Origin: an uncultured Roseburia sp.
Lineage (GTDB): Bacteria > Bacillota > Clostridia > Lachnospirales > Lachnospiraceae
Reading direction: 5' to 3'
Assembly: GCA_947647505.1 (NCBI GenBank)
Contig: CANSKO010000020.1
Coordinates: 1-49,761 of the forward strand
DNA: 49,761 nucleotides
The notes under the pieces are model-generated. The model saw only the letters and a list, made by a program, of their open reading frames with translations, did not search any database and was not told the DNA's origin. Below are positions 28,782 through 37,658 of the stretch, in pieces. Both the position numbers and the translations under genes were made by a program. Positions within the stretch are counted from its first letter, which is position 1, and each line of letters opens with the position of its first letter.

Positions 28782-28810
28782 TTTATCTCCTGTATGAAAA
28801 ATGTTATAAT
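28782..28810 (+). promoter_or_regulatory. Possible gdpP promoter
   Basis: A perfect TATAAT (28805-28810) lies 48 bp before gdpP; the -35 element at 17 bp spacing (TTTATC) is weak. Confidence 0.4.
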
Positions 28811-28857
28811 AATACAATGCTTTCAAAGCATTTTGGGGAGAGTAAGAGGAGACGATA

Positions 28858-30900
28858 ATGAAACATGATGTAAAAATAAAGGGGAAGCTGAGGAATTATT
28901 TATATCTGCCGTTGTTTCTGACGGCCCCTCTGGTGATTCTGGATATTATGATTTTTCTGGCGGACCGTGACAGCGGCATTTTGCTGGCTGGATTTATACT
29001 GTTATATTTTATATATGTGTTTTTTTCTTACAGGAGGAACCACCCGATACTTGCAAATGAAATGATTCATTTTGCGACACAGTATGAAACGGTGCAAAAG
29101 CAGCTTCTGGATGATTTTGAAACGCCATACGCTCTTTTGGACATGGAAGGAAGGATACTCTGGATCAACAAAAAATTTGCAGAAATCACAGGGAAGGACA
29201 AGGAGTATCACAAAAGCATATTTACTATTTTTCCGATGATTTCCAAACAGCAGATGCAGGATGCCGAAAAGACGGAATTTTGCATTGGATGGGAAGATAA
29301 AATTTTCAGAGCCGAAACGAAGCATATCTCGTTTCAGGCGACGAAAGAAGAAAGGGAAGCCATCGGCATTCAGGAAGGGGAATACCTGATTACGCTGTAT
29401 CTGTATGATGAAACGGAACTGAATCAGTATATGAAGGCGAATCAGGAACAGAAGCTTGTGGCGGCCCTTGTTTATATTGACAATTATGAAGAAGCGCTCG
29501 ACAGCATAGAAGATGTAAAGCGATCTCTGCTTGCCGCGTTAATCGACCGGAAGGTAAACGAATATTTTTCAAAAGTGGACGCTCTGGTGCGGAAAACAGA
29601 AAAAGACAAATACTTTATTGTGTTCAAATATAAATATCTGAACGTACTGGAAGAGGATAAGTTTAAACTGATCGAAGACGTGAAGAATGTCAAGGTCGGA
29701 AATGAAATGGCGGTTACGTTAAGCATCGGCGTCGGCATTCATGGAGACTCTTACAACAAAAATTATGAATATTCCAGAATGGCGATTGATCTGGCTTTGG
29801 GACGCGGCGGCGATCAGGCCGTTGTGCGCAAGGGAGAAGAAGTTTCTTATTATGGAGGAAAATCCAAAACCGTAGAAAAAAATACCAGGGTAAAAGCCAG
29901 AATCAAAGCGCATGCGCTGCGCAGTACGCTGGAAAGCAGAGAAAATGTCATTATTATGGGACATAACATCAGCGACGCCGATTCCTTTGGCGCGGCCATT
30001 GGCATCTATTGCGCGGCGAAGGTCTTAAACAAAAAAGCGCAGATTGTTTTAAATGAAGTGACGTCTTCCCTGCGTCCGCTGAAGGAATGCTTTTTGCCGG
30101 AGAAAGGCTATCCGGAAGACTTATTTATCAACAGTGAGCGGGCGATGGAAGTGATAAACCGCAATACGCTTGTCATGGTAGTGGATACGAACCGACCCAA
30201 TTATACGGAATGTCCGCAGCTTTTGGAACGCGGGAACGCCGTTGTCGTATTCGACCATCACAGGCAGGGAAATGAAGTAATCAAAAATCCGATTTTATCT
30301 TATATTGAGCCATACGCTTCCTCCACCTGTGAGATGATTGCGGAAATGCTGCAATATTTTACGGAGAACATCAAACTGGAGGCAAGCGAAGCCGATTGCA
30401 TTTACGCCGGTATTTTGATTGATACGAATAATTTTATGACGAAGACGGGCGTGCGTACGTTTGAAGCCGCGGCATATTTAAGGCGTTGCGGCGCGGAAGT
30501 GACGCGGGTGCGAAAGCTGCTTCGCAATGATATGAGCGCATACAAGGCGCGGGCGGAAATCGTTCGCCATGCGGAAGTGTACAAAGGCGCGTTTGCCATT
30601 TCCGTCTGTCCGGGCAAAATGGAAAGCCCTACGATCGTAGGCGCGCAGGCGGCAGACGAGCTTTTGAATATTATCGGAATTAAAGCGTCGTTTGTCATGA
30701 CGGAGTATCAGGGAAAAATTTTTATCAGCTCAAGATCAATTGACGAAATCAACGTACAGCTGATTATGGAGCGTCTTGGCGGCGGCGGGCATTTAAACGT
30801 TGCGGGAGCGCAGCTGATGAACTGCACGTTGTCTGAGGCAAAACGGGAATTACAGATTACAATTGACAGGATGCTTGAGGAAGGAGAAATCGAAATATGA
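28858..30900 (+). CDS. gdpP: Cyclic-di-AMP phosphodiesterase GdpP
   Basis: A 680-aa membrane phosphodiesterase that cleaves c-di-AMP to pApA. Two transmembrane helices (about 14-33 and 39-57) are followed by a PAS-like domain (about 85-190), a degenerate GGDEF domain (about 195-325) without a GGDEF signature, a DHH domain with GHNISDADSFGAA (about 365-377) and VFDHHRQ, and a DHHA1 domain with RLGGGGHLNVAGAQ near the C-terminus. This is the complete family layout. Its stop overlaps the rplI start by four bases, an arrangement also seen in other Firmicutes. Confidence 0.96.
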   Translation: MKHDVKIKGKLRNYLYLPLFLTAPLVILDIMIFLADRDSGILLAGFILLYFIYVFFSYRRNHPILANEMIHFATQYETVQKQLLDDFETPYALLDMEGRILWINKKFAEITGKDKEYHKSIFTIFPMISKQQMQDAEKTEFCIGWEDKIFRAETKHISFQATKEEREAIGIQEGEYLITLYLYDETELNQYMKANQEQKLVAALVYIDNYEEALDSIEDVKRSLLAALIDRKVNEYFSKVDALVRKTEKDKYFIVFKYKYLNVLEEDKFKLIEDVKNVKVGNEMAVTLSIGVGIHGDSYNKNYEYSRMAIDLALGRGGDQAVVRKGEEVSYYGGKSKTVEKNTRVKARIKAHALRSTLESRENVIIMGHNISDADSFGAAIGIYCAAKVLNKKAQIVLNEVTSSLRPLKECFLPEKGYPEDLFINSERAMEVINRNTLVMVVDTNRPNYTECPQLLERGNAVVVFDHHRQGNEVIKNPILSYIEPYASSTCEMIAEMLQYFTENIKLEASEADCIYAGILIDTNNFMTKTGVRTFEAAAYLRRCGAEVTRVRKLLRNDMSAYKARAEIVRHAEVYKGAFAISVCPGKMESPTIVGAQAADELLNIIGIKASFVMTEYQGKIFISSRSIDEINVQLIMERLGGGGHLNVAGAQLMNCTLSEAKRELQITIDRMLEEGEIEI

Positions 30901-31343
30901 AAGTAATATTGCTGGAAGATGTAAAAGCGCTTGGAAAAAAAGGCCAGGTTGTCAACGCAAGCGATGCGTATGCAAGAAACGTGCTGTTTTCAAAAAAGCT
31001 GGCTGTGGAAGCGACAAATAAAAATCTGAATGATTTAAAGCTTCAAAATCAGCACAAACAAAAAGTAGAGGAAGAAAATCTGGAAGCCGCGAAAGCGCTT
31101 GCGAAGCGGCTGGAAGATTTAAAAGTAGAGGTAAAAATAAAAACGGGAGAGGGCGGAAAGACGTTTGGCTCCGTCTCCACAAAAGAAATTTCGTCTGCTG
31201 CAAAAGCGCAGCTTGATCTGGAACTCGATAAGAAAAAAATGCAGCTGGCGGAACCAATCAAAAGTCTTGGCATGCATGAGGTTCCACTTCGTCTGCATGC
31301 AAAAGTGACCGGAATTTTAAGGGTGCATGTCGTAGCGGAATAA
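30897..31343 (+). CDS. rplI: Large-subunit ribosomal protein bL9
   Basis: A 148-aa protein with the N-terminal domain (MKVILLEDVKALGKKGQVV, then VSDGYARN-like NASDAYARNVL), the long connecting helix (about 42-75) and a C-terminal domain containing GKTFGSVSTKEI. It bridges ribosomes on the surface of the large subunit. It overlaps gdpP (ATGA), so its translation is coupled, and dnaB follows closely. Confidence 0.97.
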   Translation: MKVILLEDVKALGKKGQVVNASDAYARNVLFSKKLAVEATNKNLNDLKLQNQHKQKVEEENLEAAKALAKRLEDLKVEVKIKTGEGGKTFGSVSTKEISSAAKAQLDLELDKKKMQLAEPIKSLGMHEVPLRLHAKVTGILRVHVVAE

Positions 31344-31370
31344 CAGTTAAAATTGAAGGAGACCGTCTTC

Positions 31371-32702
31371 ATGGAAGAAGTTCTGATTAAACGTGTGATG
31401 CCAAACAGCCTGGAAGCGGAGCAGTCTGTCATCGGGTCTATGATTATGGACAAGGAAGCCATCATAGTTGCAATTGAAATGCTCCTTCCGGAAGATTTTT
31501 ATTACCGGCAGAATGGATTGCTGTTTCAGGCAATGACCGAATTATACAATGCGGGAGAGCCGGTAGATCTTGTAACGCTTCAGGCCAGACTCAAAGCAAT
31601 GGATGCTCCGGAGGAAATCAGCAGCCTGGAATTTGTACGCGATCTGGTTACAGCCGTACCGACTTCTGCAAATGTAAAATCCTATGCGCAGATTGTAAAA
31701 GATAAATCCGTGCTTCGTGCTCTGATTCGCGTAACGGAAGCAATTGAAAACAGATGCTATGCGGGAGAAGGGGATCTGGATGAAATTCTGGCGGAAACGG
31801 AAAAGAATATCTTTCATCTTCTGCAAAACCGTGGCGGCAGAGATTTTGTGCCAATCAAAGAAATTGTTTTGAATGCGCTTGAAAAAATCGAACAGGCGTC
31901 TAAAGTACAGGGGAACGTAACAGGAATTCCAACGGGATTTGTAGATCTGGATTATAAAATGGCGGGCTTGCAGTCTTCGGATTTTATTCTGATTGCAGCG
32001 CGTCCTTCGATGGGAAAAACGGCGTTTGTTTTAAATATTGCACAATATGTCGCATTTCATGAAGATATGGCGACGGCGATATTCAGTCTGGAAATGTCCA
32101 AAGAGCAGCTTGTCAATCGTCTGTTTTCTCTGGAATCAAGAGTGGATGCGCAGGTTCTTCGTTCGGGCAATTTGAATGACGCGGACTGGGAAAAGCTGAT
32201 TGAGGGCGCAGGCGTAATCGGAGGATCAAAGCTGATTTTGGATGATACGCCCGGCATTTCCATATCGGAGATGCGCAGCAAATGCAGAAAATACAAGCTG
32301 GAATGCGATCTGAAGCTGATTATCATTGACTATTTGCAGCTGATGTCGGGGAATGCAAAGCGAAACGATTCCAGACAGCAGGAAATTTCCGATATTTCAA
32401 GATCATTGAAAGGCCTTGCCAGAGAGTTAAACGTGCCGGTTATTGCATTGTCACAGTTAAGCCGCGCTGTAGAGCAGCGTCCCGATCACAGGCCGATGCT
32501 GTCCGATCTGAGAGAGTCGGGCGCAATTGAGCAGGATGCCGATGTCGTTATGTTTCTTTATCGTGACGATTATTACAACAAAGATTCCGATATGAAAAAT
32601 ATTGCGGAGGTTATCATCGCCAAACAGAGAAACGGCCCGATTGGAACGGTCAATCTTGTGTGGCTTCCACAATACACAAAATTTGCGAATATGGAAAAAT
32701 AA
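31371..32702 (+). CDS. dnaB: Replicative DNA helicase DnaB
   Basis: A 443-aa hexameric 5'-3' helicase. The N-terminal domain opens with PNSLEAEQSVIGSMIMDKEA (about 10-30) and interacts with primase. The RecA-like motor domain has Walker A AARPSMGKTAFVLNI (about 205-220), Walker B LIIIDYLQLMSG (about 310) and LSQLSRAVEQRPDHRPMLSD. The ATG at 31371 is used because GAAGGAG lies 8 bases upstream; an in-frame TTG six codons earlier overlaps that site. Confidence 0.97.
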   Translation: MEEVLIKRVMPNSLEAEQSVIGSMIMDKEAIIVAIEMLLPEDFYYRQNGLLFQAMTELYNAGEPVDLVTLQARLKAMDAPEEISSLEFVRDLVTAVPTSANVKSYAQIVKDKSVLRALIRVTEAIENRCYAGEGDLDEILAETEKNIFHLLQNRGGRDFVPIKEIVLNALEKIEQASKVQGNVTGIPTGFVDLDYKMAGLQSSDFILIAARPSMGKTAFVLNIAQYVAFHEDMATAIFSLEMSKEQLVNRLFSLESRVDAQVLRSGNLNDADWEKLIEGAGVIGGSKLILDDTPGISISEMRSKCRKYKLECDLKLIIIDYLQLMSGNAKRNDSRQQEISDISRSLKGLARELNVPVIALSQLSRAVEQRPDHRPMLSDLRESGAIEQDADVVMFLYRDDYYNKDSDMKNIAEVIIAKQRNGPIGTVNLVWLPQYTKFANMEK

Positions 32703-32786
32703 CGCCGTCGAATCTTCACGATCAAAATGCGTTGCGAATTGTTCTATTCTCTTCTATAATGAATATAGAGGAAGGAGGCAGTTCAT

Positions 32787-33404
32787 TTGGACAAGCTACG
32801 TTATATGATTTCAGATGCCGCCGGTCTTGTGAATGTGGAAGCGCATGTGCTGCGCTATTGGGAAGAAGAGCTGGAGCTTGAAATTCCCCGCAACGAAATG
32901 GGGCATCGTTATTATACCAAAGAGAACATACAGCAATTCCTTAAGATAAAAGAATTAAAAGAACAGGGCTATCAGCTGAAAGCGATTAAGATGGTCATTC
33001 ACAATGGGACGAATCCGGAGGAAGCCGCGGCTTTGGCAAATGGAACATTAATGGAACGAAACGCGTCGGTTGCGGCCAGTCAGTCAAATGCCGTAAAAAA
33101 ATCTGCAAATTACGCGTCGGCAGAAGAAAAAATGGCGCAGTTTCGAATCTTAATGAGCGGAATTGTAAAAGAAGCCCTGGCGGAAAATAATCAGGCGCTT
33201 GGAAAAGAAGTCGGAGAGAGCGTTGGCGACCGCGTTTTAAAAGAGATGAATTACCTGATGCGGGAACAGGACGAGCAGGAAGAAGAGCGGTTCCGCAAGC
33301 TGGATACGGCGATTCGGGAATTAAATGTGAAAAAAACAAAAAGCGCGAGAAAAAAAGAGCCGCGCCGTCTGTTTTCCAAAAAAGAAGTAACGACGACTAC
33401 ATAA
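32787..33404 (+). CDS. MerR-family transcriptional regulator
   Basis: A 205-aa protein with an N-terminal MerR winged helix (about 5-70; MISDAAGLVNVEAHVLRYWE, then GHRYYTKENIQQFLKIKELK). The C-terminal half is a charged helix with no Cys-rich metal site or drug-binding domain, and ends in a basic tail (KTKSARKKEPRRL). This fits the MerR-like proteins of Firmicutes with coiled-coil tails, not classical metal sensors. It begins at a TTG with GGAGG 8 bases upstream. It sits 84 bp after dnaB and before a terminator. Targets are unknown. Confidence 0.85.
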   Translation: MDKLRYMISDAAGLVNVEAHVLRYWEEELELEIPRNEMGHRYYTKENIQQFLKIKELKEQGYQLKAIKMVIHNGTNPEEAAALANGTLMERNASVAASQSNAVKKSANYASAEEKMAQFRILMSGIVKEALAENNQALGKEVGESVGDRVLKEMNYLMREQDEQEEERFRKLDTAIRELNVKKTKSARKKEPRRLFSKKEVTTTT

Positions 33405-33410
33405 TGAGAA

Positions 33411-33448
33411 AAAAGATCCCCGGAATGAAAATTCCGGAGATCTTTTTC
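33411..33448. terminator. Bidirectional terminator
   Basis: AAAAGATC(CC)CGGAAT and ATTCCGGAGATCTTTTT form a long stem with A- and T-runs on both sides, between the convergent MerR and ferredoxin genes. Confidence 0.9.
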
Positions 33449-33462
33449 TTTCTGATCTGTCA

Positions 33463-33678
<216 letters not shown>

Positions 33679-33757
33679 TCACACATATTTTAATACAAAA
33701 GAAATCGGAATACAAGTGTTGATGGAACATTTTTAGAAAGAATATAGAAGGAAACAA

Positions 33758-33786
33758 TTGCATAAAATGCAAAATGGTATTATAAT
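33758..33786 (+). promoter_or_regulatory. Promoter of the DUF1858 gene
   Basis: TTGCAT and TATAAT are separated by 17 bp, 41 bp before the start codon. Confidence 0.65.
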
Positions 33787-33827
33787 AACCAGGTCAGAAG
33801 GCACAATATGCTAAAAAGGAGGATTAT

Positions 33828-34037
33828 ATGGCACAGGTTACAAAATCTACCATGATTGGCGAATTGCTTCAGATTGATGCAAATATTGCACCGGTTCTTT
33901 TGAATATAGGAATGCACTGTCTTGGCTGTCCCTCTTCACAGATGGAGACGATAGAAGAAGCGGCTATGGTGCACGGCATTGAACCGGATGCGCTTGTAGA
34001 AAAGATCAATGCTTTTTTAGCAAAGGATCATGCGTAG
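33828..34037 (+). CDS. DUF1858 domain protein
   Basis: A 69-aa protein formed of one DUF1858 domain, with the hallmark GMHCLGCPSSQMETIEEAA in the middle; the CLGC pair could form a disulfide or hold a ligand. The family is often attached to, or encoded near, hybrid-cluster and other redox proteins, but its role is not settled. AAAAGGAGG precedes the ATG. It is a single-gene unit with its own promoter and terminator, next to a ferredoxin gene on the other strand. Confidence 0.88.
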   Translation: MAQVTKSTMIGELLQIDANIAPVLLNIGMHCLGCPSSQMETIEEAAMVHGIEPDALVEKINAFLAKDHA

Positions 34038-34062
34038 AAACAGTTTTTAATCTCGGATGAAA

Positions 34063-34120
34063 AATCCCTGCTGAAAACCAGGATGCAACATAATCCTTGA
34101 TTTCAGCAGGGATTGCCTTT
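34063..34120 (+). terminator. Terminator after the DUF1858 gene
   Basis: AATCCCTGCTGAAA (34063-34076) and TTTCAGCAGGGATT (34101-34114) form a perfect 14-bp stem with a 24-nt loop, then GCCTTTT. Confidence 0.8.
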
Positions 34121-34154
34121 TCAGTGGTCATATGGTTGCAACCGATCACGCGCG

Positions 34155-34934
34155 TTACAAAGCGGCAAGCGACTGCAATGCACTATGGCTGCATAAAACT
34201 TTGTGATGTTCTTCAAAGTAAGATTCTGTAGAAGGCGTCATCATTCCCTGATGGGCATATTCAGAAAGAATATTGCAGACTTTATTGAAAATTTCCGGAG
34301 AAAGGCTGCTTTTATGCAGGATCAGATAATATCTGCGTCTGTCGTTATCCCGGAAAAGGGAGTTATCGCCATTATAAAAATCCTTCAGAATATGTGAGAG
34401 ACGCATAATGTCTTTTAAATTCTGGAAAATAAACAGCTTTGTTAAGTCGATTGGCGCCTGTACCGTTTCCTCTTCTGCCGATGTAGAATCATGCTTCTGC
34501 CGAATCGTTTCTTTCAGAGGAACAAAGGAATCGGAGCTGCTTTTCTTTTCATTGGAAATTTTACGAAACAGATCCAGGATATCGTCGGCGCCTTCGGCAA
34601 AGACGTCTTTTGTATTGTGATCTGAAAAATCGTCGTATTCCTCCGGCATATCGGAAAATTTGGAAAAACGCGTATCCAGCTCTTCCGGGTACTCTACTTT
34701 TGTAATAATCAGAATAATTGCTTCCGGTGAAACCGGTATCGCTTCTACCATAATTGGTATATCTTCAACATCAAAACCAAATTCATAGCTGGCCTGCTGC
34801 ATCATATCCTGGAACAGCATTTTTGCTTTTTCCGTTCCGTATGCCAGCTCGCTCAACTTCAAATGGCGGTTGGCAAGATCCTGATGCGTCAGCGTACAGC
34901 GGATCTGGTTATCATTTACTTTTTCAATTCTCAT
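34155..34934 (-). CDS. mecA: Adaptor protein MecA
   Basis: A 259-aa adaptor that delivers substrates to the ClpC unfoldase (competence and stress regulators in B. subtilis). The N-terminal domain (about 1-85; MRIEKVNDNQIRCTLTHQDL) binds substrates. A variable acidic/Ser-rich linker (about 90-150) follows. The C-terminal ClpC-binding domain (about 165-259) includes FIFQNLKDIMRLSHIL. AAAGGAAG precedes the start. It is transcribed alone, away from the kinase cassette. Confidence 0.9.
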   Translation of the reverse strand: MRIEKVNDNQIRCTLTHQDLANRHLKLSELAYGTEKAKMLFQDMMQQASYEFGFDVEDIPIMVEAIPVSPEAIILIITKVEYPEELDTRFSKFSDMPEEYDDFSDHNTKDVFAEGADDILDLFRKISNEKKSSSDSFVPLKETIRQKHDSTSAEEETVQAPIDLTKLFIFQNLKDIMRLSHILKDFYNGDNSLFRDNDRRRYYLILHKSSLSPEIFNKVCNILSEYAHQGMMTPSTESYFEEHHKVLCSHSALQSLAAL

Positions 34935-35162
34935 TTTGTCACTTCCTTTTATAGAAATTCGATAGACCTATTTCATTATAATCAAATCATATGGGGATGT
35001 AAAGACTACAATGTAATAAAAAATTTATAAAAAATCGAAAAAATCAATGAATCCGGTTTTTCAATAAAGTCTGTTTTTGATGAAATGGAGACATGGAAAT
35101 TCTCCTGAAATATAAAAAATATATAAAATAAACAAACACAGTATTGAAAATAACAGATAAGT

Positions 35163-36599
35163 ATGATATACAATAATACAGAGGTGCTTTTTCCAGTAAA
35201 ACAGGAAGGAGCGAGAACTATACAGCAGTTTATTCTGTCCGGCAGGTATCAGATTCTTTCAGAACTCGGAAGAGGCAGCGGCAGCATCGTATATCTGGCG
35301 AGACATCAAAAACTGGGCGAGTATCGGGCTGTTAAATTGATTTTAAAACAGAGCGATTCCGCCTGGAAGATTCGGGAGGCAAGTATTCTGAATCGTCTGA
35401 AACACCCTCAGATTCCACATATATATGATGTAGAGGAAGATGAAGAAGCTTACTATATTATAGAGGAATATTTCGAGGGTGAATCTTTGGAAGCGTATAT
35501 GCTTCAATCACCATTTATTACTCCGGATTTCATATATCATATTATTTCGGAAGTTGCAGACATTCTGGATTATATGCATCAGCAAAAGCCAGATCCGATT
35601 ATCTATCAGGATTTAAAGGCGGAGCACGTAATGCTTTGCGGCGACGGCGTAAAGCTGATCGATTTTGATATTGCAGCCGATTCCGGAATGAAGGAGAGTA
35701 AATTTCAAAATTATGGGACGCCGAAATTTTGCGCGCCGGAAAAGGCGCAGGACGCCGTCATCAGCATTCAGACAGATATCTATAGCATTGGAAAGCTGTT
35801 GGAAGAAATGCTTGGCGCGCAGGAAAAAGACGAATCCCGTTATCTTATGCATATAGCGAAGAAGGCGCAGAGTTTCGATCTTACGGAGCGGTACGCTTCG
35901 ATTTCGGAATTTCGTTCCGATTTGACGGCGCATATGCAGTCAGAACACAATCAGCAGGGCAAAAAGCATCTCTTAAAAAAAATCGTTGCGGCCGGCAGTC
36001 AGCCGCGAATGGGAACCACTCATCTGTCGATATCATTGACTTCTTATTTGAATCAAAAAAACAGTATGGCGGTATATCGGGAAAAAAACTCCAGTGAAAT
36101 GATGCGAAAAATAATCCGGACAGGTGGATTTACGAAAGAAGGCGGACTTTACCGCAGAGGAGATTTTTCCGGCATGCCCGCATATGGAGACGGCGTAGAA
36201 GTGCAGGTTCCGAAAGACGCAGTTGAAATTTTGGATTATGGAACCGATCTTTCTGGCGCGCTGTCAGAAGAGGCGGATTTATTTTTTCTGCTTATGGGAA
36301 GCAGAGAATGGGAAACGGCGTATGCTCATGCGGCTTTTGCAAAAGCCGCGCATGCTGCGGGACTGATTTGCGTCGTCAATTATGGCGCCAGGCAGCAGGC
36401 AAGGCGCTATGCCAGAATTTGCGGGCGGACGGTATATTGTTTTCCATTGGATCAAAATCCGTTTTTGATGACGAAAGAAAAGGAGAGGTTGTTTGAAGGA
36501 TTGCTGGAGAAGTATTGGAATTGCGGGAAGCATCCGCGGCAGTGGAGCAACGCACTTGTCCGTGGCATTGGCAAATTATGCGGCAAGCGGGCTTGGTAA
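35163..36599 (+). CDS. Ser/Thr protein kinase fused to a lysine-less P-loop domain
   Basis: A 478-aa cytoplasmic protein. Residues about 28-260 are a Hanks-type kinase: Gly-rich loop GRGSGS (37-42), Lys58, Glu72, catalytic loop YQDLKAEHVML with Asp150 and Lys152, Asp167 in DFD, and GTPKFCAPE. Three usual residues differ: HRD His is Tyr, the Mg-binding Asn is His155, and DFG is DFD. From about 274 a MinD/ParA-like fold begins with AAGSQPRMGTTHLSISL (276-292), a P-loop without the Walker lysine. No transmembrane or PASTA domain is present, unlike PrkC. The ATG at 35163 has a poor ribosome site. The 3' end overlaps the next gene by 107 bases in another frame. Substrates are unknown. Confidence 0.82.
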   Translation: MIYNNTEVLFPVKQEGARTIQQFILSGRYQILSELGRGSGSIVYLARHQKLGEYRAVKLILKQSDSAWKIREASILNRLKHPQIPHIYDVEEDEEAYYIIEEYFEGESLEAYMLQSPFITPDFIYHIISEVADILDYMHQQKPDPIIYQDLKAEHVMLCGDGVKLIDFDIAADSGMKESKFQNYGTPKFCAPEKAQDAVISIQTDIYSIGKLLEEMLGAQEKDESRYLMHIAKKAQSFDLTERYASISEFRSDLTAHMQSEHNQQGKKHLLKKIVAAGSQPRMGTTHLSISLTSYLNQKNSMAVYREKNSSEMMRKIIRTGGFTKEGGLYRRGDFSGMPAYGDGVEVQVPKDAVEILDYGTDLSGALSEEADLFFLLMGSREWETAYAHAAFAKAAHAAGLICVVNYGARQQARRYARICGRTVYCFPLDQNPFLMTKEKERLFEGLLEKYWNCGKHPRQWSNALVRGIGKLCGKRAW

Positions 36600-37113
36600 G
36601 AAAACCGCCTGTCTGGAATTAAACGGGCATGGAGAAATGCGGCGCTGGAAAGAAGCCAAAGAAGGGGGATATTTCGAAGATGGCGGGATACAGTATTATC
36701 CTGACGTAAAAGAAGAGCAGATACCGATTTTGTTAAACCGGGCGTACGATACAATTCTGATGGATTTTGGAGATGCCTATGAGCAGTTTCGAATGGAGAT
36801 GCTTCGGTGTGAGCGAAAGGTGTTTTTGCTGAATCTGAACCCCTGGCAGACATTTGCAGCAGAGCAGATGATCTGTGCCGTAAAAGAGGAACGATGGGGC
36901 GGGATACAGCCGTTTTATGCAGGCATGCATATGCAGAAGGCAATCCGGGAAGCGCTGGAACAAAAATACAGTATAAAAATTGCAGAAGTTCCCTTTTTGC
37001 CGGATGCGCGTTCTATACCCGCAGACGCATTTTCCTGTCTGGACGCCGTTTTAGGACGTCAGCCCGCAGCCACGAAAAGAAAAAAATCACGGAAGCCTTT
37101 TTGGAAGAATTGA
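36493..37113 (+). CDS. MinD/ParA-like protein with lysine-less P-loop
   Basis: A 206-aa protein of the same fold as the C-terminal half of the upstream kinase. Its P-loop reads AGSIRGSGATHLSVALANY (11-29), with Ala where the Walker lysine should be and the same ATHLS ending as the kinase's TTHLS. KTACLELNGHGEM matches the strand-2 region, and YDTILMDFGDAYEQF matches the Walker-B/switch strand. A basic tail (TKRKKSRKPFWKN) closes it. The start is a TTG with GGAG 7 bases upstream, inside the kinase gene. The closest described analogy I can offer is TadZ/CpaE of pilus systems, which also has atypical P-loops, but no other tad genes are here. Confidence 0.7.
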   Translation: MKDCWRSIGIAGSIRGSGATHLSVALANYAASGLGKKTACLELNGHGEMRRWKEAKEGGYFEDGGIQYYPDVKEEQIPILLNRAYDTILMDFGDAYEQFRMEMLRCERKVFLLNLNPWQTFAAEQMICAVKEERWGGIQPFYAGMHMQKAIREALEQKYSIKIAEVPFLPDARSIPADAFSCLDAVLGRQPAATKRKKSRKPFWKN

Positions 37114-37167
37114 AAGTTTTTCACAAAACGCAGTTGTGCCATCCGGGGCAGAGTGAGGGAGTCACAA

Positions 37168-37377
37168 ATGAACAATACGAACAGAATGCAGTTGTTTTTG
37201 GAATTGCAGAATATTGAACAGCGGGGAATTGCGTTGTGGCTCGAAGGGCTGCCAAGCGATCCCTGCGGCATCGCAGACGCGCTTTTTGTAAATGAAGAAA
37301 ATGCGTATATGCGGGACTATATCTATGATAAGGGGGTTTTAAAAGAACTGCGGTTTGACAGGGTATGCGATATGTAA
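37168..37377 (+). CDS. Small protein of unknown function
   Basis: A 69-aa protein opening MNNTNRMQLFLELQNIEQRG, then IALWLEGLPSDPCGIADALF. It is acidic with no membrane segment or signal peptide and is probably mostly helical. GAGGGAG lies 7-9 bases before the ATG. It follows the P-loop gene by 54 bp on the same strand and may be a third part of that cassette. I do not recognise the family. Confidence 0.6.
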   Translation: MNNTNRMQLFLELQNIEQRGIALWLEGLPSDPCGIADALFVNEENAYMRDYIYDKGVLKELRFDRVCDM

Positions 37378-37502
37378 CCGTTTGTCAGGGCAGAAAACAA
37401 TTATGCAACTCGTTGGAAATGGGATCATTGTAAGAAATGCAGTTTGATTCTGGTTCCTCAATGCCGGATCAAATGTCAGATAAAAAGATAAAAGATAAAG
37501 AG

Positions 37503-37538
37503 CAAAAGCCTTTCGCCATCGTGTGAAAGGCTTTTGTC
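37503..37538 (+). terminator. Terminator after the kinase/P-loop cassette
   Basis: CAAAAGCCTTTC and GAAAGGCTTTTG form a 12-bp stem with a 10-nt loop and T-rich ends. Confidence 0.85.
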
Positions 37539-37553
37539 TGTAAATATTTGACA

Positions 37554-37582
37554 TTGACAAAATACTTTTTCTTCTATATAGT
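37554..37582 (+). promoter_or_regulatory. Promoter of the first LRR gene
   Basis: TTGACA (37554-37559) and TATAGT (37577-37582) are separated by 17 bp. A second TTGACA directly abuts upstream (37548). The -10 region continues AAAATTA. The same TTGACA-N17-TATAGTAAAATTA block precedes the second LRR gene. Confidence 0.8.
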
Positions 37583-37658
37583 AAAATTAAATGAATAATG
37601 CAAAATTATTTGTTTATTTTTGGAACAAATGTCTGAAAGTATGAAAGTGAGGTATCGT

